DNA from: Pelobacter sp. UBA6093
Lineage (GTDB): Bacteria; Desulfobacterota; Desulfuromonadia; Desulfuromonadales; Syntrophotaleaceae
Length of the DNA stretch: 64,000 bases
Assembly: GCA_002435955.1 (NCBI GenBank)
Contig: DIWZ01000006.1
Location: 1-64,000, forward strand
Direction: 5' to 3'
Both the position numbers and the translations under genes were made by a program. The notes under the pieces are model-generated. The model saw only the letters and a list, made by a program, of their open reading frames with translations, did not search any database and was not told the origin of the DNA. Each line of letters starts with the position of its first letter. Positions within the stretch are counted from its first letter, which is position 1. This document shows positions 43,418 to 52,183 of this stretch, piece by piece.

Positions 43418-44617
43418 ATGACTGTTAATCGCAAGCAAGCAGCCGTAATTTTATCCGGCAATCCCAATGCCCTGGGGGTCGCTCGCGCTCTGGGAGAGCA
43501 GGATATACCTGTGGTGGTAGTGCATTACGCGCCTTTCGATATTGCTCAGCATTCGCGGTATGTGACGGAGAGTTTGGCGGCACCGCATCCCGAAAAAGAC
43601 CCTGAAGGGTTTCTTGCTTTGTTGCTGCAGCATGCCAGCTCGTGGCCCGGCGGGATCATCATTCCGACCGGCGACGAAGCCGTCGTGTTTGCATCGCAGC
43701 ATCGAACCCTGTTGGAAAAATATTTTCAAGTTGCGTGCCCCCCTTGGGAATTCGCTGAGCGCTACATTGAAAAACGTCATACCTATGCCCTGGCGGCTGC
43801 CTGCGGCATCCCCATTCCTCAAACCCTGGTTCCTCAAAATGATGACGAAATTGTCGAGTTTTCGCGAGGCATCGAATTTCCTTGTCTGATAAAACCATCG
43901 GAGGGGCATCTTTATTTTGCCCACTTCAAGAGGAAGATGACATCAGTGGGCAATCTCGATGAATTGCTGACTGCCTATCGTGAAGCCCGCGATGCCGGCT
44001 TCGAAGTAATGGTACAGGAATACATCCCGGGCGATGACGATACGGTGGTTAACTACAACGCTTATTTTATCGACGGTCAGGCTCTGGCCGAATTCACCGC
44101 GCGCCACATCCGCAATGGGCCTCCCTGGTTCGGTTCTCCACGCGTGGTATGCAGTGAGCGCATCCCGGAAGTGATCGAGCCGGGACGCAGCATATTGAGG
44201 GCTCTCGGGTTTAATGGTTTCGCCTGTACCGAATTCAAGTTTGATCGGCGCGACGGGCTTTTTAAACTGATGGAAGTCAATGGACGCCATAATCTGTCGA
44301 CCTTGCTGGCGGTGCGCTGCGGACTTAATTTCCCACTGTTGCATTATCGGCATCTGGCGTTTGGTGAAGTGCCGATCTCCACGAGGTACGAGGAGGGAAG
44401 ATATTGGATAGATCTGGTGCGCGATATCGGTTTTAGCCTGGCCTTTCGCTCCAGGGAGCGTTATCGCCTGAGCGATTATCTGCGGCCTTATCTGCACCGG
44501 CATGTCTTTGCTATCTGGGCGTTACGTGATCCTGTGCCGTTCTGGGCACGCATGATGTTCATCGTGCGCAAACCTTTTCAAAAAGCGATGAGCTCTATCG
44601 TTCCCGGAAAGGGATAA
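43418..44617 (+). CDS. ATP-grasp carboxylate-amine ligase-like protein
   Basis: This 399-residue protein has an N-terminal domain with VILSGNPNALGVARALGEQ, then ATP-grasp motifs: FPCLIKPSEGHLYFAHFKRK near 153, MVQEYIPGDDDTVVNYNAYF near 195 and LMEVNGRHNLSTLLA near 283. These are distinct from the CPS-like ATP-grasp at 39905, so the cluster carries two different ligases. GGAG lies 7 bases before the ATG at 43418. A GNAT-like gene follows after 23 bases. The product could be an amide-linked substituent; no substrate is identified. Confidence 0.8.
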   Translation: MTVNRKQAAVILSGNPNALGVARALGEQDIPVVVVHYAPFDIAQHSRYVTESLAAPHPEKDPEGFLALLLQHASSWPGGIIIPTGDEAVVFASQHRTLLEKYFQVACPPWEFAERYIEKRHTYALAAACGIPIPQTLVPQNDDEIVEFSRGIEFPCLIKPSEGHLYFAHFKRKMTSVGNLDELLTAYREARDAGFEVMVQEYIPGDDDTVVNYNAYFIDGQALAEFTARHIRNGPPWFGSPRVVCSERIPEVIEPGRSILRALGFNGFACTEFKFDRRDGLFKLMEVNGRHNLSTLLAVRCGLNFPLLHYRHLAFGEVPISTRYEEGRYWIDLVRDIGFSLAFRSRERYRLSDYLRPYLHRHVFAIWALRDPVPFWARMMFIVRKPFQKAMSSIVPGKG

Positions 44618-44640
44618 CCGTGCATGGAGGAAGAGTTTCG

Positions 44641-45504
44641 ATGATATCAGAGCAAGCGACCGATGTGTCCAGCATGGCTCTGGAGGTGGCCACGGAAAGT
44701 GAACTGGCCGATTGGTTGGCGAAGCATGGTTCCACTGTGGTGTATCGTCATGGGCGCTATTGGATGTCCAGTCATGGGGGATTTTACCAGCCTGTACACT
44801 GGATGGCGCGTTTGCAACCTGATGAAATCCAAAAACCGACTCTTTGGTGCTGGGGCTACCGTGCTGTCCTCGATGACTCCGCTGAGGCTTTGGCCAATGC
44901 CACCTTGCCGGTACACTATTTTGACCGAGTCGCAGGTTTCGATGCTGACTGCTTGTCGAAAAACAAGCGCTACACTCTGAGAATCTGCCAGAGCAATGTT
45001 AAAATCCGCCCCGTGGATGAGCTTGAACTGCTTGTGGAGCAAGGGTATCCGTTATATTTGTCGTCTGTTGATAGGACCGGCTATGGCCATCGCAAAAGTC
45101 GTTCGGCCTACCGGCGTGCGATGGCCAGGTTTTTCGATGCCGGATTCGTGTCTGTGCTTGGCGGTTTTGTCGGCGGCAGGCTCGGTGGTTATCTGATCAG
45201 CTTTTGTGTCGCAAAGACTGCTTATCTCGATACTCTGGTGGTAGGAACCGCCGAGCGTTCATATCAGATCGGTACCGGATTGAAGTATGCTTTTATAAAA
45301 TATCTGAGCGAGCGGGGTGGGCCGGTTACCGAAGTCATTGACGGACTTCATGCCCGGGAAAATCAGGGGTTGTGTCGTTATAAGGAACAAATGGGTTTTA
45401 AAATCGTTCGGGTTCCATCCATGGTATGGTTTATGCCGGGCGCTGAAAAATCCCTCAAAATGCGCTGGCCGCACAAGTATTACCGGATTACAGGCTGTGA
45501 ATAG
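44641..45504 (+). CDS. GNAT-like acyltransferase, unassigned
   Basis: This 287-residue protein has a C-terminal half with a GNAT-type acyl-CoA fold: SVLGGFVGGRLGGYLISFCV near 170, TLVVGTAERSYQIGTGLKYAF near 200 (the R/Q-x-x-G-x-G/A region), and ENQGLCRYKEQMGFKIV near 245. The N-terminal half is not recognised. The ATG at 44641 has GGAGGAAGAG just upstream; an in-frame GTG at 44620 is also possible. Its place between an ATP-grasp gene and a PglC-like gene, and upstream of an aminotransferase, would suit N-acetylation of an amino sugar. That is inference from neighbours. Confidence 0.65.
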   Translation: MISEQATDVSSMALEVATESELADWLAKHGSTVVYRHGRYWMSSHGGFYQPVHWMARLQPDEIQKPTLWCWGYRAVLDDSAEALANATLPVHYFDRVAGFDADCLSKNKRYTLRICQSNVKIRPVDELELLVEQGYPLYLSSVDRTGYGHRKSRSAYRRAMARFFDAGFVSVLGGFVGGRLGGYLISFCVAKTAYLDTLVVGTAERSYQIGTGLKYAFIKYLSERGGPVTEVIDGLHARENQGLCRYKEQMGFKIVRVPSMVWFMPGAEKSLKMRWPHKYYRITGCE

Positions 45505-45517
45505 AAAGAGAGGCGAC

Positions 45518-46291
45518 ATGGGGCTTAACCAAAACGGCCTTTTGAAAAGAAGTATGGATCTGTTCCTGACGGTATCCGCCTTGTTGTTGTTGTGGCCTGT
45601 TTTGCTTGGTTTATGGATTCTGGTGCGCTGGAGGTTGGGTTCTCCGGCAATTTTCTGTCAGGTGCGGCCAGGATGGAATGAACGCCCGATTACTCTGTAC
45701 AAGTTTCGCACCATGACCGAAGAGCGCGGTAGCGATGGTAATTTGCTGTCCGATGGGCAAAGACTGACGCCATTGGGCCGTATGATGCGTAATACCAGCC
45801 TCGACGAGTTGCCTGAATTGTTCAACGTGCTCAAAGGAGATTTGAGTCTGGTTGGACCACGTCCTCTCTACACCCATTATTTACCGTGGTACAGTCAGCG
45901 AGAACGGCTTCGGCATGCAGTAAAGCCAGGCTTGACTGGCTTGGCCCAGATTCATGGGCGTAACTATTTGCCGTGGAATCAAAGACTGTCCTTGGACGTC
46001 TGGTATGTCGAAAACTGGTCCCTGGGGCTGGATGTAAAAATTCTTCTAAAGACCGTGATAATGGTTTTAGGCCGCAAAGGGGTGGCTGCCAATGCGGATG
46101 ATGCGGAAACCGACCTTGCCCTTGAGAGGGGAGGAGATCAGGCTGAAGCAGAAAACTGCCTGGCTCGGGAAGGAGATGGCGATCCGGATGATGAGGAAAA
46201 CGACCTTAGCTTTGTAAAAGGTGACGAAGTGTGCGCGGGAATGATTCCCGGCGAACGGATAGGATTGAATCTCGGCAGGGGGAATCCATGA
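45518..46291 (+). CDS. Initiating sugar-phosphate transferase with acidic repeat tail
   Basis: This 257-residue PglC-type enzyme would start a repeat unit on undecaprenyl phosphate. It has one N-terminal membrane segment (SMDLFLTVSALLLLWPVLLG), then FCQVRPGWNERP, LYKFRTM, SLDELPELFNVLKGDLSLVGPRPL near 90 and KPGLTGLAQIHGRN near 135. The last 60 residues are an unusual acidic tail with imperfect repeats (DAETDLALERGGD, AENCLAREGD, EENDLSFVKGD). GAGAGG precedes the ATG at 45518. It overlaps the aminotransferase gene by ATGA, supporting a shared pathway. A shorter homolog lies at 39249. Confidence 0.87.
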   Translation: MGLNQNGLLKRSMDLFLTVSALLLLWPVLLGLWILVRWRLGSPAIFCQVRPGWNERPITLYKFRTMTEERGSDGNLLSDGQRLTPLGRMMRNTSLDELPELFNVLKGDLSLVGPRPLYTHYLPWYSQRERLRHAVKPGLTGLAQIHGRNYLPWNQRLSLDVWYVENWSLGLDVKILLKTVIMVLGRKGVAANADDAETDLALERGGDQAEAENCLAREGDGDPDDEENDLSFVKGDEVCAGMIPGERIGLNLGRGNP

Positions 46292-47493
46292 TGAACAACA
46301 ACGCGCGTGGGCATGTTGAGGGAACCTGGACCATGCCATCCTGGCCGGTATTTGATGAGGAGGACATTGCCGCAGTCGCCCAGGTATTGCGTTCCGGCAA
46401 AGTCAATTATTGGACCGGAGATTTTGCACGTCGATTCGAAAGGGATTTTGCGCAGCGGTCAGGGGCGCGGTACGCCATTGCCTTGGCTAACGGAACAGTC
46501 GCATTGGAACTCGCTCTGCATGCTCTGCGCATCGGTCCCGGTGATGAAGTGATTACGACCTGCCGGACGTTTATTGCCTCGGCAGGTGCGGTGGTGATGC
46601 GTGGCGCAACGCCTGTACTGGCCGATGTCGACCCTGTCAGTCAGAATATAACCGCTGAGACCATAGCGAGGGTTCTCACCCCTCGGACGCGGGCGATTAT
46701 CGTGGTTCACCTTGCCGGCTGGCCTTGCGAAATGGACCCCATCATGGCTCTCGCTCGCGAAAAAGGCTTGAAAGTGATCGAGGATTGCGCTCAGGCTCTT
46801 GGTGCGACCTACCGGGGGCAACCGGTGGGCAGCATCGGCGATCTTGGCGCCTTTTCATTCTGCCAGGATAAAATCATCACAACCGGCGGTGAGGGAGGCA
46901 TGCTGGTCACCAACGACCAGGCACTATGGGAAACCGCCTGGGCCTACAAGGATCACGGCAAAAGTTATGCGGCTGTTTACCGTGAGAACAAAAACCCCGG
47001 ATTTCAATGGTTGCACGAATCTTTCGGAACCAATTGGCGCATGACCGAGATGCAGGCGGCTCTGGGATGTTTGGCTCTCGAAAAACTGGCTGAGTGGTTG
47101 CGCCTGAGACGACGCAATGCACGCATTTTGACCGAGGCATTGCGCGATATCCCGGCATTGCGCATCACCGAACCGCCGCCTTATCTGGAGCACGCCTATT
47201 ACAAGTATTATGGGTTCCTTCGCCCCGAACACCTGCAACCGGGGTGGAACCGGCAGCACATACTGCAAGCCTTGGAGGAGCGAGGCGTACCCGGGTTGAC
47301 TGGAACCTGTGGTGAGATCTATCTGGAAAAAGCTTTCAGGGATGCGGGACTGGGACCGTCCGAACGGTTGCCAAATGCCTTCCAGCTCAATGAAACAGGT
47401 CTCATGTTTCTTGTGCACCCCACTCTCGATGTTGATGATATGCATACCATGGTAAACCGTATCAGGCAGGTTTTTGATCGGGCCTCGTGCTGA
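46288..47493 (+). CDS. DegT/DnrJ/EryC1/StrS family sugar aminotransferase
   Basis: This 401-residue PLP enzyme transfers an amino group to a nucleotide-linked keto-sugar. Typical blocks are NYWTGDFARRFERDFAQ near 40, ALANGTVALELAL near 66, VIEDCAQALGATYRGQPVG near 163, and GAFSFCQDKIITTGGEGGM with the PLP-binding lysine near 195. The start overlaps the sugar-transferase stop, with AGGGGG upstream. With the CapD-like dehydratase gene 265 bases downstream, it could convert a UDP-4-keto-6-deoxy-HexNAc to the 4-amino sugar, the PglF-PglE logic of bacillosamine synthesis. The specific product is inferred. Confidence 0.88.
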   Translation: MMNNNARGHVEGTWTMPSWPVFDEEDIAAVAQVLRSGKVNYWTGDFARRFERDFAQRSGARYAIALANGTVALELALHALRIGPGDEVITTCRTFIASAGAVVMRGATPVLADVDPVSQNITAETIARVLTPRTRAIIVVHLAGWPCEMDPIMALAREKGLKVIEDCAQALGATYRGQPVGSIGDLGAFSFCQDKIITTGGEGGMLVTNDQALWETAWAYKDHGKSYAAVYRENKNPGFQWLHESFGTNWRMTEMQAALGCLALEKLAEWLRLRRRNARILTEALRDIPALRITEPPPYLEHAYYKYYGFLRPEHLQPGWNRQHILQALEERGVPGLTGTCGEIYLEKAFRDAGLGPSERLPNAFQLNETGLMFLVHPTLDVDDMHTMVNRIRQVFDRASC

Positions 47494-47687
47494 TTCCTCC
47501 GATCCTTGCCAGTGGCCTCAGTTTCTGTGGGGAGGGTGGCGGTGCTGTGGTGTCGTTCAGACGATAAGACGCGATTCATTTGACAATGGGCCCCCCTATG
47601 ATATCTCTATAACTACATAAGTGACTAAAATACATGCCGTTTTCTCATAAGACCATTGTGGTTATCAAATTCTCATTATCCATTCCA

Positions 47688-47751
47688 CCCAGGAGCCTGT
47701 AAACAACCTCCTGGGCCTATATTTAAGGGGGTATTCATTTATCCCAGGAGG
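47688..47751 (+). promoter_or_regulatory. Alternative hairpins that expose or hide an RBS
   Basis: CCTCCTGGG (47707-47715) can pair with CCCAGGAG at 47688-47695 (8 bp) or with CCCAGGAGG at 47743-47751 (9 bp). The second contains the AGGAGG ribosome binding site of the dehydratase gene, which starts at 47758. The two pairings exclude each other, so this leader looks like a translational switch. No ligand or antisense RNA is suggested by the sequence. Confidence 0.65.
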
Positions 47752-47757
47752 TAAGTG

Positions 47758-49707
47758 ATGTGGAACCCTGCCATGCCAATCTGCAATAACTGGGTTCGCA
47801 AAGTTTTCATTGGGCTTTTCCATGTGGCAGCTATTATTTTTGCGTGGGTCGATGCTTTTGCCCTGCGTTTTGATCTGATCATTCCCAGCGATTACTGGCC
47901 CACCATATTAGCATTGCTTCCCGCGGTTGTTATTCTCAAAATTACGGTTTTCTGGTTACTGGGGCTTGCGGAAGGATGGTGGCGATATGTGTCCATCCCC
48001 GATCTTCTGCAGATTTTCAAGGCCAATGCGCTGGCCACGGTAGCCGTGGTACTTTACGTGGTCTTCTTTCATTCTTTTGAAGATCTGCCGCGATCGGTGA
48101 TTGTCCTTGATTTTATTTTGTGTTTTTCCACCATGATCGGTGTGCGGGTGGGAACGCGCATCCTGCGCGAACATCTGGCGCTTAACTCAAAAGGCTACCA
48201 TTCCAAACCTAAATCGGTGTTGATTGTCGGTTCCGGCGTCGTGGCGCAATCCATCGTGCGGGAAATCCGTGAAAACCCCAAGCTTGATAAAGCGGTGCTC
48301 GGTTATGTCGACAATGATGTGCGGCGCCAGGGGAAGGTGTTTTATGGAGTGCCGGTTATCGGTATGCAAAATGATCTGGAAAAAATCTGCACCCGCAACG
48401 GCATCGACCTGGTCATCATTGCACAATCATCGGTTACGCCGCGAGAATTGCGGGATATCGTAACTCTTTGTAAACGCCAGGCGATAACTTCAAAAATATT
48501 GCCGGCCATGGGAGACATTATCAACGGACGGGTTTCCCTGGAACAATGTCGTCCTGTCCAACTTGAAGATCTTCTCGGTCGCGCGCCGATCCGCCTTGAG
48601 GTTCATGAGATCAATGCTTACCTGCATGGCAAGCGTATTCTCGTAACCGGGGCCGCCGGCAGCATCGGCAGTGAAATTTGTCGCCAGGTGGCCAAATTCG
48701 AGCCCGCTCATCTGGTGCTTTTCGAAAATGCCGAAACCCCCCTTTTTTATATCGAAAATGAATTGAGGGAGAAATATCCACAGCTGTCCCTGTCTGCCAG
48801 TCTCAGCGATATACGCGATGTTGTCCGCGTTTCCCAGGTTTTTTCCGAGTATAAACCCCACGTTGTGTTTCATGCTGCGGCCTACAAACATGTACCCATG
48901 TCGGAAGTCAATCCCATTGAAGTGGTCAAGAACAATGTGTTCGGCACCAAAAATATTGTCGATGCCAGTTTCGGAAGTGGTGTCGAGCATTTTGTACAGA
49001 TCTCAACCGACAAAGCCGTCAATCCAACCAATATCATGGGAGCGACCAAACGGGTGGCTGAGCTCTATGTGCAGAATCTGCCACGTAACGGCGGCAGCAA
49101 AGCGGTTACCGTCCGGTTCGGGAATGTTCTCGGCAGTCATGGCAGCGTAATTCCGACATTTCGCAACCAGATTCTCAAGGGGGGGCCGGTAACGGTTACA
49201 CATCCCGAAATCACCCGTTTTTTCATGACCATCCCCGAAGCGGTGCAACTGGTGTTACAGGCCGGATGCATGGGGCAGGGCGGCGAGATCTTTCTTTTGG
49301 ATATGGGCGACCCCGTCAAAATTGTATGTCTGGCGGAGGAAATGATCCGGTTGTCGGGGCGCAAGCCTTATGAAGAAATCGAGATCGTTTTTACCGGCTT
49401 GCGGCCGGGAGAAAAACTTTACGAGGAACTGCTGATCTCGGGGGAAGGCGTCAAGGCGACCCGCCATGAAAAGATACGGATTTTTGAGGCAGCTTCCTGT
49501 TCGAGCAAGTGGCTGAACGACGAATCGGAACTTCTGCTTGAGGCAACCCGCCAAACCGATGTGGAACGGGTGGTCGCGATTCTGAAGGAGTTGGTGCCTG
49601 AGTTTCACAACGGTGGAATCACGGGTATCCATGCCGACGAGAATCCTTCCCATGGCATCGACAGGCTTAACCTTGTCTCAAAAAAAAATCCTGAGCAGGA
49701 CTTGTAG
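47758..49707 (+). CDS. CapD/FlaA1/PglF-like nucleotide-sugar epimerase/dehydratase
   Basis: This 649-residue membrane enzyme has four N-terminal helices (about 10-120), a first Rossmann-like region (SVLIVGSGVVAQSIVREI near 155), and a C-terminal SDR domain with ILVTGAAGSIGSEICRQV near 293. The active-site block STDKAVNPTNIMGATKR near 417 has Met in place of the usual SDR Tyr, as in long PglF/WbpM 4,6-dehydratases. It probably makes UDP-4-keto-6-deoxy-GlcNAc. The ATG at 47758 is spaced 6 bases from AGGAGG; a GTG at 47755 is also in frame. An upstream hairpin switch may control translation. Confidence 0.9.
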   Translation: MWNPAMPICNNWVRKVFIGLFHVAAIIFAWVDAFALRFDLIIPSDYWPTILALLPAVVILKITVFWLLGLAEGWWRYVSIPDLLQIFKANALATVAVVLYVVFFHSFEDLPRSVIVLDFILCFSTMIGVRVGTRILREHLALNSKGYHSKPKSVLIVGSGVVAQSIVREIRENPKLDKAVLGYVDNDVRRQGKVFYGVPVIGMQNDLEKICTRNGIDLVIIAQSSVTPRELRDIVTLCKRQAITSKILPAMGDIINGRVSLEQCRPVQLEDLLGRAPIRLEVHEINAYLHGKRILVTGAAGSIGSEICRQVAKFEPAHLVLFENAETPLFYIENELREKYPQLSLSASLSDIRDVVRVSQVFSEYKPHVVFHAAAYKHVPMSEVNPIEVVKNNVFGTKNIVDASFGSGVEHFVQISTDKAVNPTNIMGATKRVAELYVQNLPRNGGSKAVTVRFGNVLGSHGSVIPTFRNQILKGGPVTVTHPEITRFFMTIPEAVQLVLQAGCMGQGGEIFLLDMGDPVKIVCLAEEMIRLSGRKPYEEIEIVFTGLRPGEKLYEELLISGEGVKATRHEKIRIFEAASCSSKWLNDESELLLEATRQTDVERVVAILKELVPEFHNGGITGIHADENPSHGIDRLNLVSKKNPEQDL

Positions 49708-49845
49708 CCCTGTTGAGCATAGCGATAGATAGACTTTCGGGCATCTTTTGTTAGCCTTTTAATAAGAGCATATCGCATTGGGATTGGTTGATGCCAGTCA
49801 CAGGCAGGTCATCATTTAATACGTAATCACGACAAGGGAGATGCC

Positions 49846-51198
49846 ATGTACGGTAAAATTTTGTGGGGGGTACTTTTGTTTTCCCTGTTGGGACAGCCAG
49901 CTTGGAGCGCGGAAGTTGCGATGGAGGAAGAGGAGGCGGCAGCGCAGACCGAAGCACCGGGAATACTGCCACCTGCTATTTACAGCGAAGGTCCGTTTGA
50001 ACAATCCACCACCACAGTGCGCCTTGGAGAAATTCTGGGTGGCAAGACGGGATATATCCATCCCTTTTTGTCGGTTGGCGAATTATATAAGGATAACCTC
50101 TTCAATAGTGAATCCAATCGGGAAAGTGATTTCATCACTATGATCACTCCCGGCATCTGGTTTGTGCTGCCGGCCAGTCGCTATCCGCTAATTCGCTTAA
50201 GCACCCTGAATACCTCGCCCGGCGGGCTTGAGTTGAGCCGTTTTCGCACCAAGGCGGCCAGCCGCATGCAAGCCTACGCAAAATATCAGGCGAACATTCT
50301 GCTGCATGACGAATTCGATTCCGAAGATCATGTCAATCAGCGGGCTGAAGGTTTTTTTCAATACAACTTTCGTGGTGGCCTGTCCATCGATGTGATGGAT
50401 ATTTACGAACTTGATCATGATGCCTACGGTACCGGCATCAGTACTGATCTTGACAAGTTCAAATCAAATCTGGTCAGCAGTACCGTCAGCTACGAGGTTT
50501 CTCCGAAAACCCGTATCGAAGGAGAATACGGCTTTTATACCCTGGATTATAGTGCCGATCGTAACGCCTTTCGTGACCGCGAGGACAATAGTTTCGCCGG
50601 CCGGTTTTTCTACCGCTTCCTGCCCAAGACTTCAGCCTTGTTGGAGTACAATTTCATCGATATCGATTATGACGAAGATGTTATTTCCGACAGTGAGGAA
50701 CACCAGGTATATGCTGGTGTGGAATGGATCGCCACCGTTAAGTCGCGCTTGCGCGCCAGGATCGGCTACGGCTTGAAAGACTTCGATGTAAGCGGTAGTG
50801 ATGAGGTGGAGAACCTTTTGGCCGAAATTCAGCTACATCACCGTTTCACACCGAAGTCCTCCCTTGAATTGAGAGCTACGCGCAAGACCAATGAAACGGA
50901 GATCCCCGGAACGGCCTATTCCCTGGCCCACAAGGTTCAACTGCGCTATTTTCAGACGATTATGCCGAAATTAATGACTTCCGCCAGCATTTATTACACG
51001 CGAAATAGTTATCGCGAAGAGGGGACTTCTGGTGATCGGCGCGATAACTATTATGGTGCGGGATTGGATTTGAAATATACCTTGACCAGATGGCTGGTCG
51101 TATCCGGCGGCTACGACTATCTCAAGCGTGACTCCAGTTTTAGCGACTTCGACTATGATCGTAACAATGTTTACCTTAACCTGATTTTCGCCCTTTGA
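49846..51198 (+). CDS. Outer-membrane beta-barrel protein of exopolysaccharide system
   Basis: This 450-residue protein has a signal peptide (about 1-22, ending AWSA) and an acidic linker (EVAMEEEEAAAQTE). The rest alternates short beta-like segments with aromatic ends (LLEYNFIDIDYDE, YYGAGLDLKYTLTRWLVVSGGYDYLK) and ends in a hydrophobic-aromatic strand (YLNLIFAL), as in outer-membrane barrels. It precedes the Wza- and Wzc-like genes, so it may be a secretion channel or an accessory outer-membrane factor of BBP2/EpsL type. There is no recognised catalytic motif. Confidence 0.75.
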   Translation: MYGKILWGVLLFSLLGQPAWSAEVAMEEEEAAAQTEAPGILPPAIYSEGPFEQSTTTVRLGEILGGKTGYIHPFLSVGELYKDNLFNSESNRESDFITMITPGIWFVLPASRYPLIRLSTLNTSPGGLELSRFRTKAASRMQAYAKYQANILLHDEFDSEDHVNQRAEGFFQYNFRGGLSIDVMDIYELDHDAYGTGISTDLDKFKSNLVSSTVSYEVSPKTRIEGEYGFYTLDYSADRNAFRDREDNSFAGRFFYRFLPKTSALLEYNFIDIDYDEDVISDSEEHQVYAGVEWIATVKSRLRARIGYGLKDFDVSGSDEVENLLAEIQLHHRFTPKSSLELRATRKTNETEIPGTAYSLAHKVQLRYFQTIMPKLMTSASIYYTRNSYREEGTSGDRRDNYYGAGLDLKYTLTRWLVVSGGYDYLKRDSSFSDFDYDRNNVYLNLIFAL

Positions 51199-51232
51199 GA
51201 ACCTGGTTGAAACCAGGACGATCCGGAGGTAT

Positions 51233-52045
51233 ATGACCATGAGACATTTTGCCTTTACGTTTACCCTGTTTCTTTTGCTTTTGGCAGGAGGTCGGGAAGC
51301 TCTGTGCGTGGAACAGCTGGATTACCGGATCGGGGAAGGTGATGTGCTTAAAGTCCTGGTTTACGATAATCCCGATCTGGAAACCACCACCCGGGTCAGT
51401 GGCAACGGCACGATTCAAATGCCACTCGTTGGCGAGTTGAAAATCGAAGGGTTGACCGTGTCGCAGGTTGCTTCCAAAATCGCAGCCAAACTCTCTGCCG
51501 GCTTTATTAGGAATCCGCAAGTTTCGGTGTTTGTAGAGGAATTCCGCAGTAAAAGAGCCATTATCATGGGGGAGGTCAAGGCACCCGGGCTATATGAATT
51601 GAGCGGTACTACCAGTCTGATGGAACTGATCTCCAAAGCCGGTGGAATGACGACGGAAGCTGGCAATGAAGTCACCATCAAACGGAAAAATCCCGGTAAT
51701 CCGGGACAGGACGACCTGATATCCGTCAACCTTAAGAATCTGCTGGAAAAACAGGAGACCTCGACAAATGTGGCTATCAGGGATGGAGACAGCGTCTTTG
51801 TGCCCCGAGCCGGCGTATTTTTCGTCACCGGCCAGGTCAGGCGACCGGATGCGTATAAACTGGAGGCGGGGACGACGGTGATCAAGGCGATCACCATGGC
51901 CGGAGGGTTTTCCGAGCTTGCCTCCCAAAAACGGGTTCGTCTGATCCGTCGCGTTGATGATGTGGAAACCGTTATTAAAAAAGTTCCGATGCATACCCTT
52001 GTCATGCCGGAAGATGTCATCGTGGTGCCGGAAAGTTTTTTCTAA
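51233..52045 (+). CDS. Polysaccharide export lipoprotein-like protein (Wza/SLBB family)
   Basis: This 270-residue protein has a signal sequence (about 1-25). The polysaccharide-export domain has YRIGEGDVLKVLVYDNPDLE near 32 and GTIQMPLVGELKIEGLT near 60, and two SLBB domains start near 105 and 195 (GVFFVTGQVRRPDAYKL). The family forms periplasmic/outer-membrane export pores. Length is shorter than E. coli Wza (about 380), so the pore may need the barrel protein upstream. The codon at 51233 has GGAGG only 3 bases away, and an in-frame ATG at 51239 has 9; the second may be the real start. Confidence 0.88.
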   Translation: MTMRHFAFTFTLFLLLLAGGREALCVEQLDYRIGEGDVLKVLVYDNPDLETTTRVSGNGTIQMPLVGELKIEGLTVSQVASKIAAKLSAGFIRNPQVSVFVEEFRSKRAIIMGEVKAPGLYELSGTTSLMELISKAGGMTTEAGNEVTIKRKNPGNPGQDDLISVNLKNLLEKQETSTNVAIRDGDSVFVPRAGVFFVTGQVRRPDAYKLEAGTTVIKAITMAGGFSELASQKRVRLIRRVDDVETVIKKVPMHTLVMPEDVIVVPESFF

Positions 52046-52106
52046 GAGCCTGTCGAACCATATGGGCCGAATTTGCAGCCGGCTCATGGATAGTCCGACA
52101 TCCTCC
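52046..52106. repeat. Diverged REP-like inverted repeat element
   Basis: The right arm GGATAGTCCGACATCCTCC (52088-52106) matches the complete element but for one base. The left arm (GAGCCTGTCGAACCATATGG) is more diverged. The centre GCCGAATTTGCAGCCGGCTC shows the element is inverted relative to the copy at 30089. It lies between the Wza-like and Wzc-like genes. Confidence 0.78.
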
Positions 52107-52183
52107 CAGTGTTTCGTGCGGGTGATTATACCTGAGCATGCAACGGATTAACCCGATAATTTCAAGGGAGGCAGAGTGAGAGT

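Noticed and set aside
47494..47757. JUMPstart/ops (GGCGGTAG) antitermination site in the polysaccharide cluster
   Set aside because: No such octamer was seen in the leaders of this cluster; the hairpin pair is a different feature.
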